DNA of 64,000 bases from the NCBI GenBank assembly GCA_028284285.1, contig JANQSA010000032.1:248001-312000 (forward strand). Reading direction: 5' to 3'. Origin of the DNA: Croceivirga sp. (GTDB lineage Bacteria > Bacteroidota > Bacteroidia > Flavobacteriales > Flavobacteriaceae). Made by a program: the position numbers and the translations under genes. Position 1 is the first letter of the stretch, and every line of letters begins with the position of its first letter. The notes below the pieces were generated by a model. It ran no database searches and had not been told where the DNA came from. It saw only the letters and a list, made by a program, of their open reading frames with translations. Of the stretch, positions 1-9,921 are shown in pieces.

Positions 1-1535
1 TCAATGACAAAGGCTTCTTCGTTGATGTTATTTACCACCAGGTCAAGATCACCGTCATTATCCAAATCGGCATAAGCCACACCATTGGAATGGGAGGGTC
101 TGTTCAGTCGCCATTGGGCGTTTACCTCTTCAAAGTCCTCACCATTTTGGTTGTGGTAGGTTTTGTTTTCAATCTTCATCTGAGGCATCAACTCAATCAG
201 CTTTTTTGTGATTACTTCGTTTTTTTGCCCCATTACGGACTGTATAGCCGCGTTGGAGGTATAGTTCAGGTAGTCCATATCATTCGGCCTTCGATAGATA
301 CCATTGGTGATGTAGAGGTCTTTGTATCCATCGTTGTCCAAATCCATAAACAGGGGTGACCAGCTCCAATCGGTGGCTTCCACGCCCATATAGGGCGCTA
401 CATCCAAGAACCTTCCGTTCTGGTTGAGTTGCATGGTATTTCTTGATAGTTGGGGGGCGTAACCTTTTTCCAATATGATTTTCCGCAGGGTATAATGGTC
501 TTCAGCCATTGATTTTTGCAGCACTTCGGGCAGTTCGGGCATCATATCCAAGGTCATTACATCCGGTAGGCCGTCATTGTTGATATCATTGACATCGCTG
601 CCCATGGAGTATTTACTGGTGTGCCCAAACCATTGGGCGTGTTGTTCGTCAAAACCACCCTTACCATTGTTCAGATACAGGTAGTCATTTTCATGAAAAT
701 CGTTCGAAACATAGAGGTCTGTCCATCCATCTCCATTGATGTCGGCTGCGGCCACTGCAAGTCCAAAACCTACAGGATTGGAATATAGTCCCGCTTCCTG
801 GGTAACATCGGTAAAAGTCGTTAGCCCCTGGTCCGCATTATTGCGCAAGAGGCGGTCGCCGCTTAGGGTATCCGGAGTATGTTTGATCCTATTCCTTGGG
901 ACGTAAGCATCAATAGTATGTATGGCGTGGTTGAGCAAGTACATGTCCAAATCCCCATCCCTATCATAATCAAAAAAGCAGGATTGCGTTGAAAAGGTGC
1001 TGAAATCCAATTGGTATTCCGCCGCCGCTTCCCTAAAGGTGCCATCGCCGTTGTTCAAAAAAAGTTCGTTCCTTCCGGTCTTGCCATCAAAATTTCCCAG
1101 GTTACAGACATAAATGTCCAAATAACCATCGGCGTTGATGTCCACCATATTGCAGCCGTTGGACCAATCATATGCCCCACCCACGTGGGAATCTTCCGTT
1201 ATGTCTTTAAATTTTAGGTCGCCTTGGTTGAGGTAAAGTCGGTTTTTTTCAAGGTTGGAGGTAAAATACACATCATCGAGGCCATCATTGTTGATGTCGC
1301 CAATAGAAACCCCGCCACCATTGTAGTAGTAGAGGTAGTTGAGGATGTTGAAGTCTGCGGATTCGGGTAGACTGTTGACAAAAGAGATTCCGGTATGAGT
1401 AGCTTCCTTATATATAAACAAGGCATCCTTATTGTCTTTCTCGCACGAAACAAAAAAGCAACCGGTAACAGTAAACAAGAGGAAACCGGTATTAAACAAA
1501 AGCTTTAAAAACCAGGGACTACTGATTGATTTCAT
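1..1535 (-). CDS. VCBS/FG-GAP repeat lipoprotein, C-terminus beyond window
   Basis: The reading frame is open from the start to the left edge of the window, so the C-terminal part is missing. The protein begins with a signal peptide and two possible lipobox cysteines (C26 after VTG, C31 after FVS, followed by EKD), so it is probably an outer-membrane lipoprotein. At least seven DxDxDGxxD calcium-loop motifs (for example DINNDGLDD, DYDRDGDLD, DLDNDGYKD) mark FG-GAP/VCBS beta-propeller blades. Proteins of this kind often accompany SusC/SusD pairs in marine Bacteroidota, sometimes with a C-terminal ASPIC/UnbV domain, which cannot be seen here. It lies downstream of susD on the same strand, separated by about 150 bases with a hairpin. 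Two other in-frame ATG codons lie just upstream (1541, 1547). The biochemical role is not established; glycan binding or assembly at the surface is inference. Confidence 0.85.
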   Translation of the reverse strand, partial: MKSISSPWFLKLLFNTGFLLFTVTGCFFVSCEKDNKDALFIYKEATHTGISFVNSLPESADFNILNYLYYYNGGGVSIGDINNDGLDDVYFTSNLEKNRLYLNQGDLKFKDITEDSHVGGAYDWSNGCNMVDINADGYLDIYVCNLGNFDGKTGRNELFLNNGDGTFREAAAEYQLDFSTFSTQSCFFDYDRDGDLDMYLLNHAIHTIDAYVPRNRIKHTPDTLSGDRLLRNNADQGLTTFTDVTQEAGLYSNPVGFGLAVAAADINGDGWTDLYVSNDFHENDYLYLNNGKGGFDEQHAQWFGHTSKYSMGSDVNDINNDGLPDVMTLDMMPELPEVLQKSMAEDHYTLRKIILEKGYAPQLSRNTMQLNQNGRFLDVAPYMGVEATDWSWSPLFMDLDNDGYKDLYITNGIYRRPNDMDYLNYTSNAAIQSVMGQKNEVITKKLIELMPQMKIENKTYHNQNGEDFEEVNAQWRLNRPSHSNGVAYADLDNDGDLDLVVNNINEEAFVI

Positions 1536-1572
1536 ATACATGACCATAAGAATCATTTATACAAAAGTAATA

Positions 1573-1597
1573 GGGGAGTAGTTTTTTACTACTCCCC
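1573..1597 (-). terminator. Perfect hairpin between susD and the VCBS gene
   Basis: The two arms GGGGAGTAGT and ACTACTCCCC are perfectly complementary (10 bp) around a five-base T loop. The hairpin lies downstream of susD in the direction of its transcription. There is no long T run after it on the minus strand, so it could be a terminator, an attenuator or an mRNA-stabilising end separating susCD from the VCBS gene. Confidence 0.45.
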
Positions 1598-1691
1598 ATA
1601 AAACCTAAACTTAAAACTAATTCAAACTATTGCTCCTCTCACTATTACTCTAACTCGTTATAGAGTTTATTCATTCGATTATTCAATGCTA

Positions 1692-3437
1692 TCAATACCC
1701 CGGGTTTTGTGTTAATGTGGGGTTGCCGTTTTCATCCCGAGTTAAATCGATTTGGCTTTCTGGAATTGGCATAAAGTTAGAAGTAAAGGTTCCATTGGCT
1801 GTTAGCAAAGGACGGTCTTCGGTTGCGAAGTATTCCAACATGGTCTGTTCGGCAATACCCCAACGCACCAAATCGTACCACCTATGGCCTTCAAGTGCTA
1901 GCTCCAATCGACGTTCAAAGCGAACCGCTTGTCTCGCAAAATCCTGACTCGGAAAACTAGTATAAGGTTCAACAATATAGTTAGCGGCAGGGCTACCGTC
2001 AGCAAATCGTACCGGTTCGCCATTTTTTGCCCGGTTTCGTATCTGGTTGACCAAATCCAGCGCCGTACCCAGATCATTCTCTTCTACAGCTACCTCAGCT
2101 CTCAACAAGAGAATATCCGCATAACGATGAATACTGTAATTTGTATTGGTAACACCGAGCCAGGAGTTTCCAGCACTAACATCCGCACTTGTAGCCTGAA
2201 ATTTTTTGGCGCGATAGGGGCCATAGGTCACCTGATCGACAATATATTCCTGTCCTGGAAAAAGACTAAGGTCGCCACCTGACCCAGGAGGTAAAAGATC
2301 TATTTCCCAATCCAAGAAAGGGATACCCCTTCTAGCAACGGTATGGTCCAATCTCGGATCTAAATTATCGGTGGGCGGTGTAAACGGCTCCGCCGTTGCA
2401 ATGCCCTGATCATTTCCCAAATCAACGTCATTAAAAGTATCCAATAACGGCAAGCCATTTGCATCGGTTTTATAAGCATTGACCAAATTCTGCGAAGCTT
2501 GGTAAAATCCACAGCAGCCATGCAGTTGCGCAATTCCATTCACCAACCTGCCATTTAATACACCTTCCCGTCCAATGGATTGAATTTGGAAAATAAACTC
2601 TGTGCCTGTGGTTACTGCCTCATTGGTACCTATAAAGTTGTCATTGTAATTATCAAAAAGAAGGTAGCGACCACTATTGATAATCGCATCCAACAAAGGT
2701 TTGGCATCTGCAAATCTACTGTCGTCTAAATACAGTTTGGCCAAGGAGGCCTGGGCCGCCGAACGGTGCGCTCTACCTACTTCGGTAGGCTCTAAAGGTA
2801 GTAAATCAATGGCACGTTGATAATCCGCTTCAATATCTGTGAAAATGTCCCTGTCATTTGGGATATTAAAGTTGGTCACTGTTTCATCGAAATAAGGTAT
2901 TCTGTCAAAATACCTACGACCATAGTGATAAAAATGGGCACGCAAAAATAAAGCTTCGCCCTCTATTCGGTTTCTATCGGCATCGTTAAGGCCTTCGGTA
3001 GCAGCCAATACCTGAAGTATCCCATTGGCCCTAGTTACACCTTCATATACCGAAGCCCATAAAGCAGGCATATACCCGCTTGCTGGCGACATTTCTCCTT
3101 GTTCAAGAATGTTCATATCCGGCTGATCTCCAATAGATGAGCCTTTAAGTGCATTATCGGAAATAACCTCACCATATAACCAATTGGTATGGTCGTTTTG
3201 CCAGCCTATATTTGTAGCCCCCCCTGTATGGCCATCCATAGCGGAGTATCCTGCCAACAAAAGGGCATCCAAACCTTCCAGATTGTTCAGAACGTCGACA
3301 CTTAAGTTTCCTTGTGGCACCAAATCCACATAATCGTCCGAGCATCCTCCAACAAAGGTTATGGCAATTGCGAAAGTAATTACCATAGTGATTCTGTATA
3401 TACTATTTATTATCTTCATTTTCTTAGAATTTTTCAA
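1692..3437 (-). CDS. SusD/RagB-family starch-binding-like outer membrane lipoprotein
   Basis: This 581-residue protein has a signal peptide ending in a lipobox (FVGGC, cysteine 32) followed by SDD, the acidic pattern of surface-exposed Bacteroidota lipoproteins. The rest has the features of SusD/RagB proteins: an N-terminal segment on choosing among several subunits, TPR-like helices with LFLRAHFYH, and a C-terminal block with FERRLELALEGHRWYDLVRWG, cited here only as a family hallmark. SusD lids the SusC channel and binds oligosaccharides at the cell surface. It starts one base after the susC stop, so the two are co-transcribed. An internal ATG at codon 7 is an alternative start. Substrate is not readable from the protein; the adjoining fucose operon suggests a fucose-containing glycan. 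Confidence 0.95.
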   Translation of the reverse strand: MKNSKKMKIINSIYRITMVITFAIAITFVGGCSDDYVDLVPQGNLSVDVLNNLEGLDALLLAGYSAMDGHTGGATNIGWQNDHTNWLYGEVISDNALKGSSIGDQPDMNILEQGEMSPASGYMPALWASVYEGVTRANGILQVLAATEGLNDADRNRIEGEALFLRAHFYHYGRRYFDRIPYFDETVTNFNIPNDRDIFTDIEADYQRAIDLLPLEPTEVGRAHRSAAQASLAKLYLDDSRFADAKPLLDAIINSGRYLLFDNYNDNFIGTNEAVTTGTEFIFQIQSIGREGVLNGRLVNGIAQLHGCCGFYQASQNLVNAYKTDANGLPLLDTFNDVDLGNDQGIATAEPFTPPTDNLDPRLDHTVARRGIPFLDWEIDLLPPGSGGDLSLFPGQEYIVDQVTYGPYRAKKFQATSADVSAGNSWLGVTNTNYSIHRYADILLLRAEVAVEENDLGTALDLVNQIRNRAKNGEPVRFADGSPAANYIVEPYTSFPSQDFARQAVRFERRLELALEGHRWYDLVRWGIAEQTMLEYFATEDRPLLTANGTFTSNFMPIPESQIDLTRDENGNPTLTQNPGY

Positions 3438-6400
3438 TTAAAGGGTTAGATCAAGTCCTAACAAAAATATTCTGGGCAAAGCATAGGCTCCACCACCATC
3501 TACACCTATTTGAATACCTGAGTTTTCACCAATCTCGGGATCCACACCGGTATAATCCGTTATTGTAAAAAGGTTCTGTCCCTGAAGGTACAATCGCAAT
3601 CTGTCAACCCCCTTTATATTGGGAAGTGTATAACCTACTTGTAAGGTCTGTAACCTTAAGAAAGAACCGTCTTCTACAAAATAAGTAGATGGCTGCGTGT
3701 TTTCGGTGACCGTATTTAGATTGTATTGCGCCAAAGTATTGGAGGGATTATCCGGCGTCCAAGCATCCAAAACCCTCGTACTTCGGTTAAAGTCCCTGAG
3801 CTGGAAATCTGTAAATACCCTTAGATAGTTCCAAATATCATTCCCTTGAGAGCCTCGAAAAAATACACTAAAGTCCCAATTTTTATAATTTGCGTTAAGA
3901 TTCAAGCTGTAGGTGAAATCCGGATGGGGACTACCTATAAAGGTAGCATCGTCCAAGGGGTTTATGGTACCGTCGTTGTTCAGGTCTCGGAAATTAAAAT
4001 TTCCTGCATTAGGGCCCTCTTGGATGACACCATCCACAATAAGGCCATAAAATGCCCCAATCTCTTGACCCACTTGGGTACGCGAGGTAATTTGGTTCGG
4101 ATTACCAAAACCGGCTGGTAAAAAGGTATCTGGATTTCCATCTATATCGATAACCTCGTTCCTGTAGGTTGAGAAAATACCTGTTACATCAAACTGAAAG
4201 TCCTCCCCGATTTGGCCATTATACGTTAAGCTCACATCAACACCCCTATTTTCTATTTCTCCGATATTTCCGAAGGGAGCGGAAGCAATACCAGCTGCTA
4301 ACGGCTGTGGAATGCGTTGAAGTAGGTCTAGGGTTTTGCGATTGTACCATTCCAAAGATCCCGTCAACTTGTAATCAAAAAGAGAAAAGTCTACCCCGAT
4401 GTTCAGAGATTCCGAGGTTTCCCATACCAAATCATTATTTCCTCTATCAGTGAGAGCGATACCATTGGCCGGGGGGTTTTGGTTGGTACCACCAATATCA
4501 TAGCCCGTACTCCTAAAAGTGGGGTCCGATTGGAAAACTGAAGCAAAAGCAAAGTCAGGGAGTGTGTTAACATTACCTGCTTGCCCCCATGCCGCCCGTA
4601 ACTTCAATTGGTTTATTAAGGCATTTTCCCTCAAGAATGATTCTTCGGAAATGACCCAAGAAGCGCCAACTGCAGGGAAGGTATCAAATCTGTTGTTTGC
4701 CCCTAATGCAGAAGCACCATCTCGCCTAATCGTAAAATCGGCATAATATCTATCCTTAAAACCATAACTCAATTTTCCAAAAACAGAGGATAACCTCCGC
4801 CCTATACCCCCATCTCCAGTAACCGTATTGATCGTACCTGCCGTAGAAACGGAAACAAAGTTGGGATCTTCGGTAAAAAAGTTGGTTCCATTAAAATTGA
4901 TGTCTCTTCCAGATAGCTCAATAGCTTCCGTACCACCAAACAAAGTTACATTATGGTCACCAAACCGTTTTGAATAGTTAAGGGTATTGGTCCAAGTCAA
5001 ACTAGACCCAAAGCCGGAGAACTCGCTCAGGCTGTTTCCAGGATTTCCACCTTCGGGAAATTCTGGGGTAAACCCGGTATTGAAATTTGTCGAATAATCA
5101 ACAGCGATATTTGATTTTAGGGTAAGTTCTGGTAAAATATCGGCTTCTATAAAGGCGTTACCAAATATTCGCATCCTTCTTTGTATGGCATCTTTCAAGC
5201 GAACTTGCACAGCCTCAGGATTTCTAAAATTTGTCCCCAGGCCCAATATCCCATTTAAGGTACCTCCAAAATTTCCGCCTTCATCCCTTCTGGGTATTAA
5301 AGGATGGAAAGTAAACCTTTGGGCAAAAGCTCCACCGGCATTTCCGTTTCCATTAACTTCTGAATAGATAACAGCTAGGTTCTCGCCTACACGAATCCTA
5401 TCGTTTAGAAAGGAAAATTGCGTGTTCGCCCTAGCGGAATAACGTTGAAAACTATTATCTATCAGTGTTCCTTGCCTATCAAGGTAACTAAATGATACTC
5501 CGTAAATTCCTTTATCTCCTCCTCCTCTTATACTTAAGTTATGACTTTGACTGAAACCTGTTCTCGTTACGGCATCATACCAATCCGTATCCGCAGATCT
5601 TAAAAGACGGTTAGTTTCCGGGTCATAGGGCACGGAAGGGTCACCATTTAGAAATTCTGGAATTACCGGATTAGCTCCGGTACCATAACTAGGGTGACTA
5701 GGTGTTGCAACCCCTGCGGCCCGCTGACCTCTCCATTCCATTTCCCCCCATTGTTGAGCATTCAACACATCCAAATTACCAGGATCGGTATCTATAGATA
5801 TGTATGCATTGTAGGTAATTTTAGCGGGCTGGTTTTTCCTTCCATTTTTTGTAGTAATTACGATGACTCCATTTGCAGCACGAGACCCATAAATGGAAGA
5901 TGCTGAAATATCTTTCAATACCGACACACTTTCAATATCATTGGGATTGATGTCTCTTAAAGTTCCTCCTGGTGATCCGTCAATAATGTACAGGGGATCT
6001 TTGTTGCCAAAGGTGGCAAAACCACGAATTCTTACCTGAGAGCCGGCAGCAGGATTTCCACTGGTCACAATATTTACCCCGGAAATTTTACCTTGCAGTT
6101 GCTGCTCCACACTATTGGCGGGGTTTTTCAATAGTTCCTCGGAATCAATTGTCTCTACAGCTCCCGTAATTGTACGCTTGGACTGGGCAGTATAGCCAGT
6201 CACAACAACCTCATCCAATTGAGCAGAATCTTCCTGAAGGGCAATCGAAATGGTGGAACGCCCGTTCAAGGGAATCTCCTGTGCAGCAAAACCAATGTAT
6301 GAAATGATCAAGGTTGCGTTTCCATTGGCCACTTGAATGGAAAAATTTCCGTCAAAATCGGTCTGGGTGCCATTGGTAGTCCCTTGCTCCAGGATAGTAG

Positions 6401-6608
6401 CCCCTGGTAAAGGGGCGCCATTGGCGTCAGTAACCGAGCCCGTCACGGTTATTTGCTGGGCCGGTAACGGCGAATATCCTTTTTCATTTGGAACGACACT
6501 CGTTGCTGAGTGCGCCCTTTCGGATACATGTAAACATAGTACCGTAGCTAAAGCCAGGATATGACTTGGTACTAGCCTACCTCTAATGAAATTTAAATTT
6601 ACTTGCAT
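3438..6608 (-). CDS. SusC/RagA-family TonB-dependent outer membrane receptor
   Basis: The 1056-residue protein has an N-terminal signal, a carboxypeptidase-D-like regulatory domain (about residues 50-130, with VTGSVTDANGAPLPGATI), the SusC-specific DEVVVTGY segment, a plug domain with KDISASSIYGSRAANGVI, and a long beta-barrel region ending in a short aromatic strand (LLGLDLTL). Length and motifs match the SusC/RagA class, which imports oligosaccharides bound by its SusD partner using TonB energy. It is the first gene of a minus-strand unit (susC, susD, perhaps the VCBS lipoprotein) and is divergent from an AraC regulator. The substrate is inferred from the neighbouring L-fucose oxidation operon, not from the receptor itself. 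Confidence 0.96.
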   Translation of the reverse strand: MQVNLNFIRGRLVPSHILALATVLCLHVSERAHSATSVVPNEKGYSPLPAQQITVTGSVTDANGAPLPGATILEQGTTNGTQTDFDGNFSIQVANGNATLIISYIGFAAQEIPLNGRSTISIALQEDSAQLDEVVVTGYTAQSKRTITGAVETIDSEELLKNPANSVEQQLQGKISGVNIVTSGNPAAGSQVRIRGFATFGNKDPLYIIDGSPGGTLRDINPNDIESVSVLKDISASSIYGSRAANGVIVITTKNGRKNQPAKITYNAYISIDTDPGNLDVLNAQQWGEMEWRGQRAAGVATPSHPSYGTGANPVIPEFLNGDPSVPYDPETNRLLRSADTDWYDAVTRTGFSQSHNLSIRGGGDKGIYGVSFSYLDRQGTLIDNSFQRYSARANTQFSFLNDRIRVGENLAVIYSEVNGNGNAGGAFAQRFTFHPLIPRRDEGGNFGGTLNGILGLGTNFRNPEAVQVRLKDAIQRRMRIFGNAFIEADILPELTLKSNIAVDYSTNFNTGFTPEFPEGGNPGNSLSEFSGFGSSLTWTNTLNYSKRFGDHNVTLFGGTEAIELSGRDINFNGTNFFTEDPNFVSVSTAGTINTVTGDGGIGRRLSSVFGKLSYGFKDRYYADFTIRRDGASALGANNRFDTFPAVGASWVISEESFLRENALINQLKLRAAWGQAGNVNTLPDFAFASVFQSDPTFRSTGYDIGGTNQNPPANGIALTDRGNNDLVWETSESLNIGVDFSLFDYKLTGSLEWYNRKTLDLLQRIPQPLAAGIASAPFGNIGEIENRGVDVSLTYNGQIGEDFQFDVTGIFSTYRNEVIDIDGNPDTFLPAGFGNPNQITSRTQVGQEIGAFYGLIVDGVIQEGPNAGNFNFRDLNNDGTINPLDDATFIGSPHPDFTYSLNLNANYKNWDFSVFFRGSQGNDIWNYLRVFTDFQLRDFNRSTRVLDAWTPDNPSNTLAQYNLNTVTENTQPSTYFVEDGSFLRLQTLQVGYTLPNIKGVDRLRLYLQGQNLFTITDYTGVDPEIGENSGIQIGVDGGGAYALPRIFLLGLDLTL

Positions 6609-6690
6609 AATCTTGTAGTTAGTTTTTAGTTACTTTAACTTCGCTAACAAGTTAGAAACTTGATTTAACGACTTCTTCGGTTGATACTGC

Positions 6691-6698
6691 CAAAATTA
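6691..6698 (-). promoter_or_regulatory. Possible -7 box of the susC promoter
   Basis: On the minus strand this reads TAATTTTG, an exact match to the Bacteroidota -7 consensus TAnnTTTG. It lies about 83 bases upstream of the susC start. The nearest TTG (-33 element) is spaced about 24 bases, slightly longer than usual, so the call is tentative. Confidence 0.3.
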
Positions 6699-6764
6699 TA
6701 TTGAAGGCTTATCCTCCACCTCCAAAAATTCAGCCATGTTTAATACTTTTTTTGCCTAAAAGTG

Positions 6765-6792
6765 TTGATGTTTTGTTAAATTCGTATTTTCG
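6765..6792 (+). promoter_or_regulatory. Possible promoter of the AraC regulator
   Basis: A TTG at 6765-6767 and TATTTTCG at 6785-6792 (one mismatch to TAnnTTTG) are separated by 17 bases, about 44 bases upstream of the AraC start codon. The spacing is slightly short for the Bacteroidota sigma factor, so confidence is limited. Confidence 0.3.
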
Positions 6793-6835
6793 GGCAATCT
6801 TTTTTAAAAGAAATGCAACTTTTTGGTAAAAAAAT

Positions 6836-7702
6836 ATGAAGCTTCATTTTTTGGACAGGAGCAGTCACGAGGACATTTCCTTTACGGTAAAAAAAAACAG
6901 CTATCCCTATTTTTTGAGGATTTGGCATTATCACCCTGAATTAGAATTGGTGTATGTGACAAAAAGCTCTGGAACCCGTTTTATTGGGGACAGTATTGAG
7001 CGGTTTCGGGAAGGGGAAGTAATATTGATCGGAAAAAACTTGCCTCATATGTGGCTGAACGACGATGAATATTTTTCCGACTCCGGTACCCTTATGGCTG
7101 AAGCAACGGCGATTCATTTTAAGCAGGATTTTTTGGGCCATGATTTTTTGGAAGCCCCTGAGGTGAAAAATATCAAAGAATTAATTGAAAAATCGCGTTA
7201 TGGTCTTAAGTTCGATAGCCTGGGAGAAAAAACCAAAAACGAAATAGAGCAGTTGGACAGAGGCTCCAGTTTTGAAAAATTGGTACGGTTCATTAACATC
7301 CTTAATGATTTGGCCAACCATCGAAGGAAAACGATTTTGAGTAGCGAAGGATACCTAAATGCCTTTAAAAGAACCAATAATAAAAATGTGGATAAGGTAT
7401 ATGAGTATATCTTCAATAATTTTGATAAGAAAATTGTACTGGGAGAAGTTGCTGAAATAGCCAACATGAACCCTTCTGCCTTTAGCCGATTTTTTAAAAG
7501 AGTCAACAGAAAGACCTTTAAGGAGTATGTTAATGAAATTAGGATTGGCTATGCCTGTAAATTGTTGTCAGAGCATCGGTACAATATCACCAGGATATGT
7601 TACGAATCGGGGTTTAACAACATATCCAATTTTAACAGGCAGTTCAAGAAAATAACCGGAAAATCCCCTTCACAGTATCTTCAGCATCACAAGAGAATAT
7701 AA
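6836..7702 (+). CDS. AraC-family transcriptional regulator
   Basis: This 288-residue protein has a cupin-like N-terminal sensor region (about residues 10-100, with WHYHPELELVYV and a conserved LPHMW) and two C-terminal helix-turn-helix motifs of the AraC/XylS type (about residues 185-285, with ICYESGFNNISNFNRQFKKI). It is a soluble, one-component sugar sensor. It is divergent from susC and lies 100 bases upstream of the L-fucose operon on the same strand, so it probably controls both; the ligand could be fucose or an oxidation intermediate, which is inference. ATG at 6836 is the first methionine and fits the family length. Confidence 0.93.
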   Translation: MKLHFLDRSSHEDISFTVKKNSYPYFLRIWHYHPELELVYVTKSSGTRFIGDSIERFREGEVILIGKNLPHMWLNDDEYFSDSGTLMAEATAIHFKQDFLGHDFLEAPEVKNIKELIEKSRYGLKFDSLGEKTKNEIEQLDRGSSFEKLVRFINILNDLANHRRKTILSSEGYLNAFKRTNNKNVDKVYEYIFNNFDKKIVLGEVAEIANMNPSAFSRFFKRVNRKTFKEYVNEIRIGYACKLLSEHRYNITRICYESGFNNISNFNRQFKKITGKSPSQYLQHHKRI

Positions 7703-7750
7703 AGTGTACCGAACATTTACGGCAAAAAAAGTACAGGAACATGTAATATA

Positions 7751-7785
7751 TTAGGAAGTGAACAACTCCCTCCTAACTATTTTTG
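7751..7785 (+). promoter_or_regulatory. Likely promoter region of the L-fucose operon
   Basis: TATTTTTG at 7778-7785 matches the TAnnTTTG -7 consensus exactly and lies 21 bases before the fuconate dehydratase ATG. Immediately upstream is an inverted repeat, TTAGGA (7751-7756) and TCCTAA (7771-7776), which could be a regulator site. No clear TTG lies at the expected -33 distance, consistent with an activator-dependent promoter; the adjacent AraC protein is the obvious candidate activator. Confidence 0.4.
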
Positions 7786-7805
7786 CCTACTAAACCTGTT
7801 TTTTG

Positions 7806-9125
7806 ATGCATGCAACCAAGATTGTAGAATTATTGGTCAAAGACATTCGCTTTCCAACCAGTGAGACTTTAGATGGTTCTGATGCCATGAACCCAGATCC
7901 CGATTACTCAGCAGCCTATGTAATTATAAAAACGGATCATCTAGAAGGTTTTGAAGGTCATGGCCTAACCTTCACCATAGGTCGCGGAAATGAGCTTTGT
8001 GTAGCCGCTATTGAAGCATTGTCCCATTTAGTCGTAGGTAAGACCCTCGAATCCTTCACCAACGATATGGGAGGGTTCTGGAAGATGATTACCGGCGACA
8101 GCCAGTTACGCTGGCTAGGACCTGAAAAAGGGGTCATTCACCTCGCCACGGGAGCGGTGGTAAATGCTGTGTGGGACTTATATGCGAAAGTCGAGGGCAA
8201 ACCCTTATGGAAGCTTTTGGCAGGCATGTCCCCTGAAGAACTTGTTTCCTGTATTGATTTTACATATATCACTGATGCCCTTACCCCAGAGGAGGCATTG
8301 GCCATGTTAAAGGAAAAAGAAGTCACCAAACAAGAACGTATTGATGAACTGCTTCAGCATGGATACCCCGCCTATACCACTTCTGCCGGCTGGCTGGGCT
8401 ATTCTGATGAAAAGATGCGAAGATTGTGCAGGGAAGCCAAGGAACAAGGTTTTATGCACATGAAAATAAAAGTGGGATCGGATCTAACGGATGATATCAG
8501 AAGGGCAGGGATCATTAGGGAAGAAATAGGATATGACCTTAAACTAATGATGGATGCCAACCAAAAATGGGACGTAGGTGAGGCAATAGACAACGTTAAA
8601 GAACTGGCACAGTTTAAGCCTTGGTTCATCGAAGAACCGACCAGCCCGGATGATATTTTAGGCCATGCCAAAATTGCCGAGGCCGTTGCACCCATTAAGG
8701 TGGCCACCGGTGAACATTGCCAGAACAGGGTCATCTTTAAACAGTTGCTACAGGCCAATGCCATAGGTATTTGTCAGATCGATAGTTGTCGTGTAGGTGG
8801 GGTCAATGAAATCCTGGCCATATTGCTGATGGCCGAAAAATTTGGCGTGCCCGTTTGTCCACATGCAGGGGGAGTGGGACTGTGTGAATACGTTCAGCAT
8901 TTGTCCATGATTGATTACATTGCCATAAGCGGGTCGCTGGAAAATAGGGTCATTGAATATGTTGACCACCTCCATGAGCATTTTTTGGATCCTGTGGTAA
9001 TCAAGAACGGGGCCTATATGCCCCCAAAACTACCCGGTTACAGTATTACCATGAAAGCAGATTCCTTAAAGAGGCACTCTTTTCCCGATGGAGAAGTTTG
9101 GCAAAAAATGGAAAAAGTCATTTGA
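7806..9125 (+). CDS. L-fuconate dehydratase (enolase superfamily)
   Basis: The enzyme removes water from L-fuconate to give 2-keto-3-deoxy-L-fuconate in the cytosol. It has the catalytic set described for the Xanthomonas L-fuconate dehydratase, shifted by two positions: KxK at K220/K222, metal ligands D250, E276 and E303, the general base H353 in CPHAGG, and E384 in VIEYVDHLHEHF. The length of 439 residues fits the family and human ENOSF1. ATG at 7806 is preferred over the in-frame TTG at 7803. It is the first gene of a seven-gene plus-strand operon whose other members cover every step from fucose to pyruvate and lactate, which supports the substrate assignment. Confidence 0.93.
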   Translation: MHATKIVELLVKDIRFPTSETLDGSDAMNPDPDYSAAYVIIKTDHLEGFEGHGLTFTIGRGNELCVAAIEALSHLVVGKTLESFTNDMGGFWKMITGDSQLRWLGPEKGVIHLATGAVVNAVWDLYAKVEGKPLWKLLAGMSPEELVSCIDFTYITDALTPEEALAMLKEKEVTKQERIDELLQHGYPAYTTSAGWLGYSDEKMRRLCREAKEQGFMHMKIKVGSDLTDDIRRAGIIREEIGYDLKLMMDANQKWDVGEAIDNVKELAQFKPWFIEEPTSPDDILGHAKIAEAVAPIKVATGEHCQNRVIFKQLLQANAIGICQIDSCRVGGVNEILAILLMAEKFGVPVCPHAGGVGLCEYVQHLSMIDYIAISGSLENRVIEYVDHLHEHFLDPVVIKNGAYMPPKLPGYSITMKADSLKRHSFPDGEVWQKMEKVI

Positions 9126-9143
9126 TTACACAATACAATATCC

Positions 9144-9914
9144 ATGTTTGATTTAACAGGAAAAACGATAGTGCTCACGGGTGGTGCCAGTGGTATTGGA
9201 AGAGCCATTTCAATTACATTGGCCCTAAGTGGTGGTCATGTCCACATCTTGGAATACGACATGGAAAAGGGTAAGAAGACCGTGGATGATATTCTATCAG
9301 CTACGGGAAAAGCTACTTTGCACCAATGTGATGTTTCCGACCAAAAAGGTGTTGCGAAATCCATAGAAGGAATTGCTTCCAAGGGTTCCATTGATATACT
9401 GGTGAACAATGCAGGCATTGCCCATGTGGGCAATATTGAGGATACCAGTGGAGCTGATATGGACAGGGTGTATAATGTAAATGTCAAAGGAGTCTACAAT
9501 TGCATGCAGGCCGTAATTCCACACATGAAGAAAAAAGGAGGGGTCATACTTAACATGGCCTCAATTGCTTCATCGGTTGGGATTTCGGACCGATTTGCCT
9601 ATTCCATGTCAAAGGGGGCGGTGCTCACCATGACGTATTCCGTGGCCAAGGATTATCTGGAGCATAATATTCGCTGCAACAGTATATCACCTGCCAGGGT
9701 ACATACCCCATTTGTAGATGGATTTATCAAAAAGAATTATCCTGGGAAAGAAAGGGAAATGTTTGAAAGACTATCAAAGACCCAGCCTATCGGTAGAATG
9801 GGAACACCCGAGGAGGTTGCCCATTTGGCGCTTTATCTGTGTTCGGATGAGGCTTCCTTTATAACCGGGACGGACTTTCCCATAGATGGCGGATTTATAA
9901 AATTAAACGGATAA
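9144..9914 (+). CDS. SDR oxidoreductase, probable 2-keto-3-deoxy-L-fuconate dehydrogenase
   Basis: A 256-residue classical short-chain dehydrogenase. The NAD-binding motif TGGASGIG is at the N-terminus, NNAG follows at about residue 89, and the catalytic YSMSK (YxxxK) lies at about residue 153. The C-terminal segment ends in GTDFPIDGGF. In the non-phosphorylating fucose route an SDR oxidises 2-keto-3-deoxy-L-fuconate to the 2,4-diketo acid. Of the two SDR genes in this operon, this one sits between the dehydratase and the FAH hydrolase and resembles the known KDF dehydrogenases more than the fucose dehydrogenases, so this step is assigned to it. The assignment between the two SDRs is inference. 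Confidence 0.85.
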   Translation: MFDLTGKTIVLTGGASGIGRAISITLALSGGHVHILEYDMEKGKKTVDDILSATGKATLHQCDVSDQKGVAKSIEGIASKGSIDILVNNAGIAHVGNIEDTSGADMDRVYNVNVKGVYNCMQAVIPHMKKKGGVILNMASIASSVGISDRFAYSMSKGAVLTMTYSVAKDYLEHNIRCNSISPARVHTPFVDGFIKKNYPGKEREMFERLSKTQPIGRMGTPEEVAHLALYLCSDEASFITGTDFPIDGGFIKLNG

Positions 9915-9921
9915 TATAAAA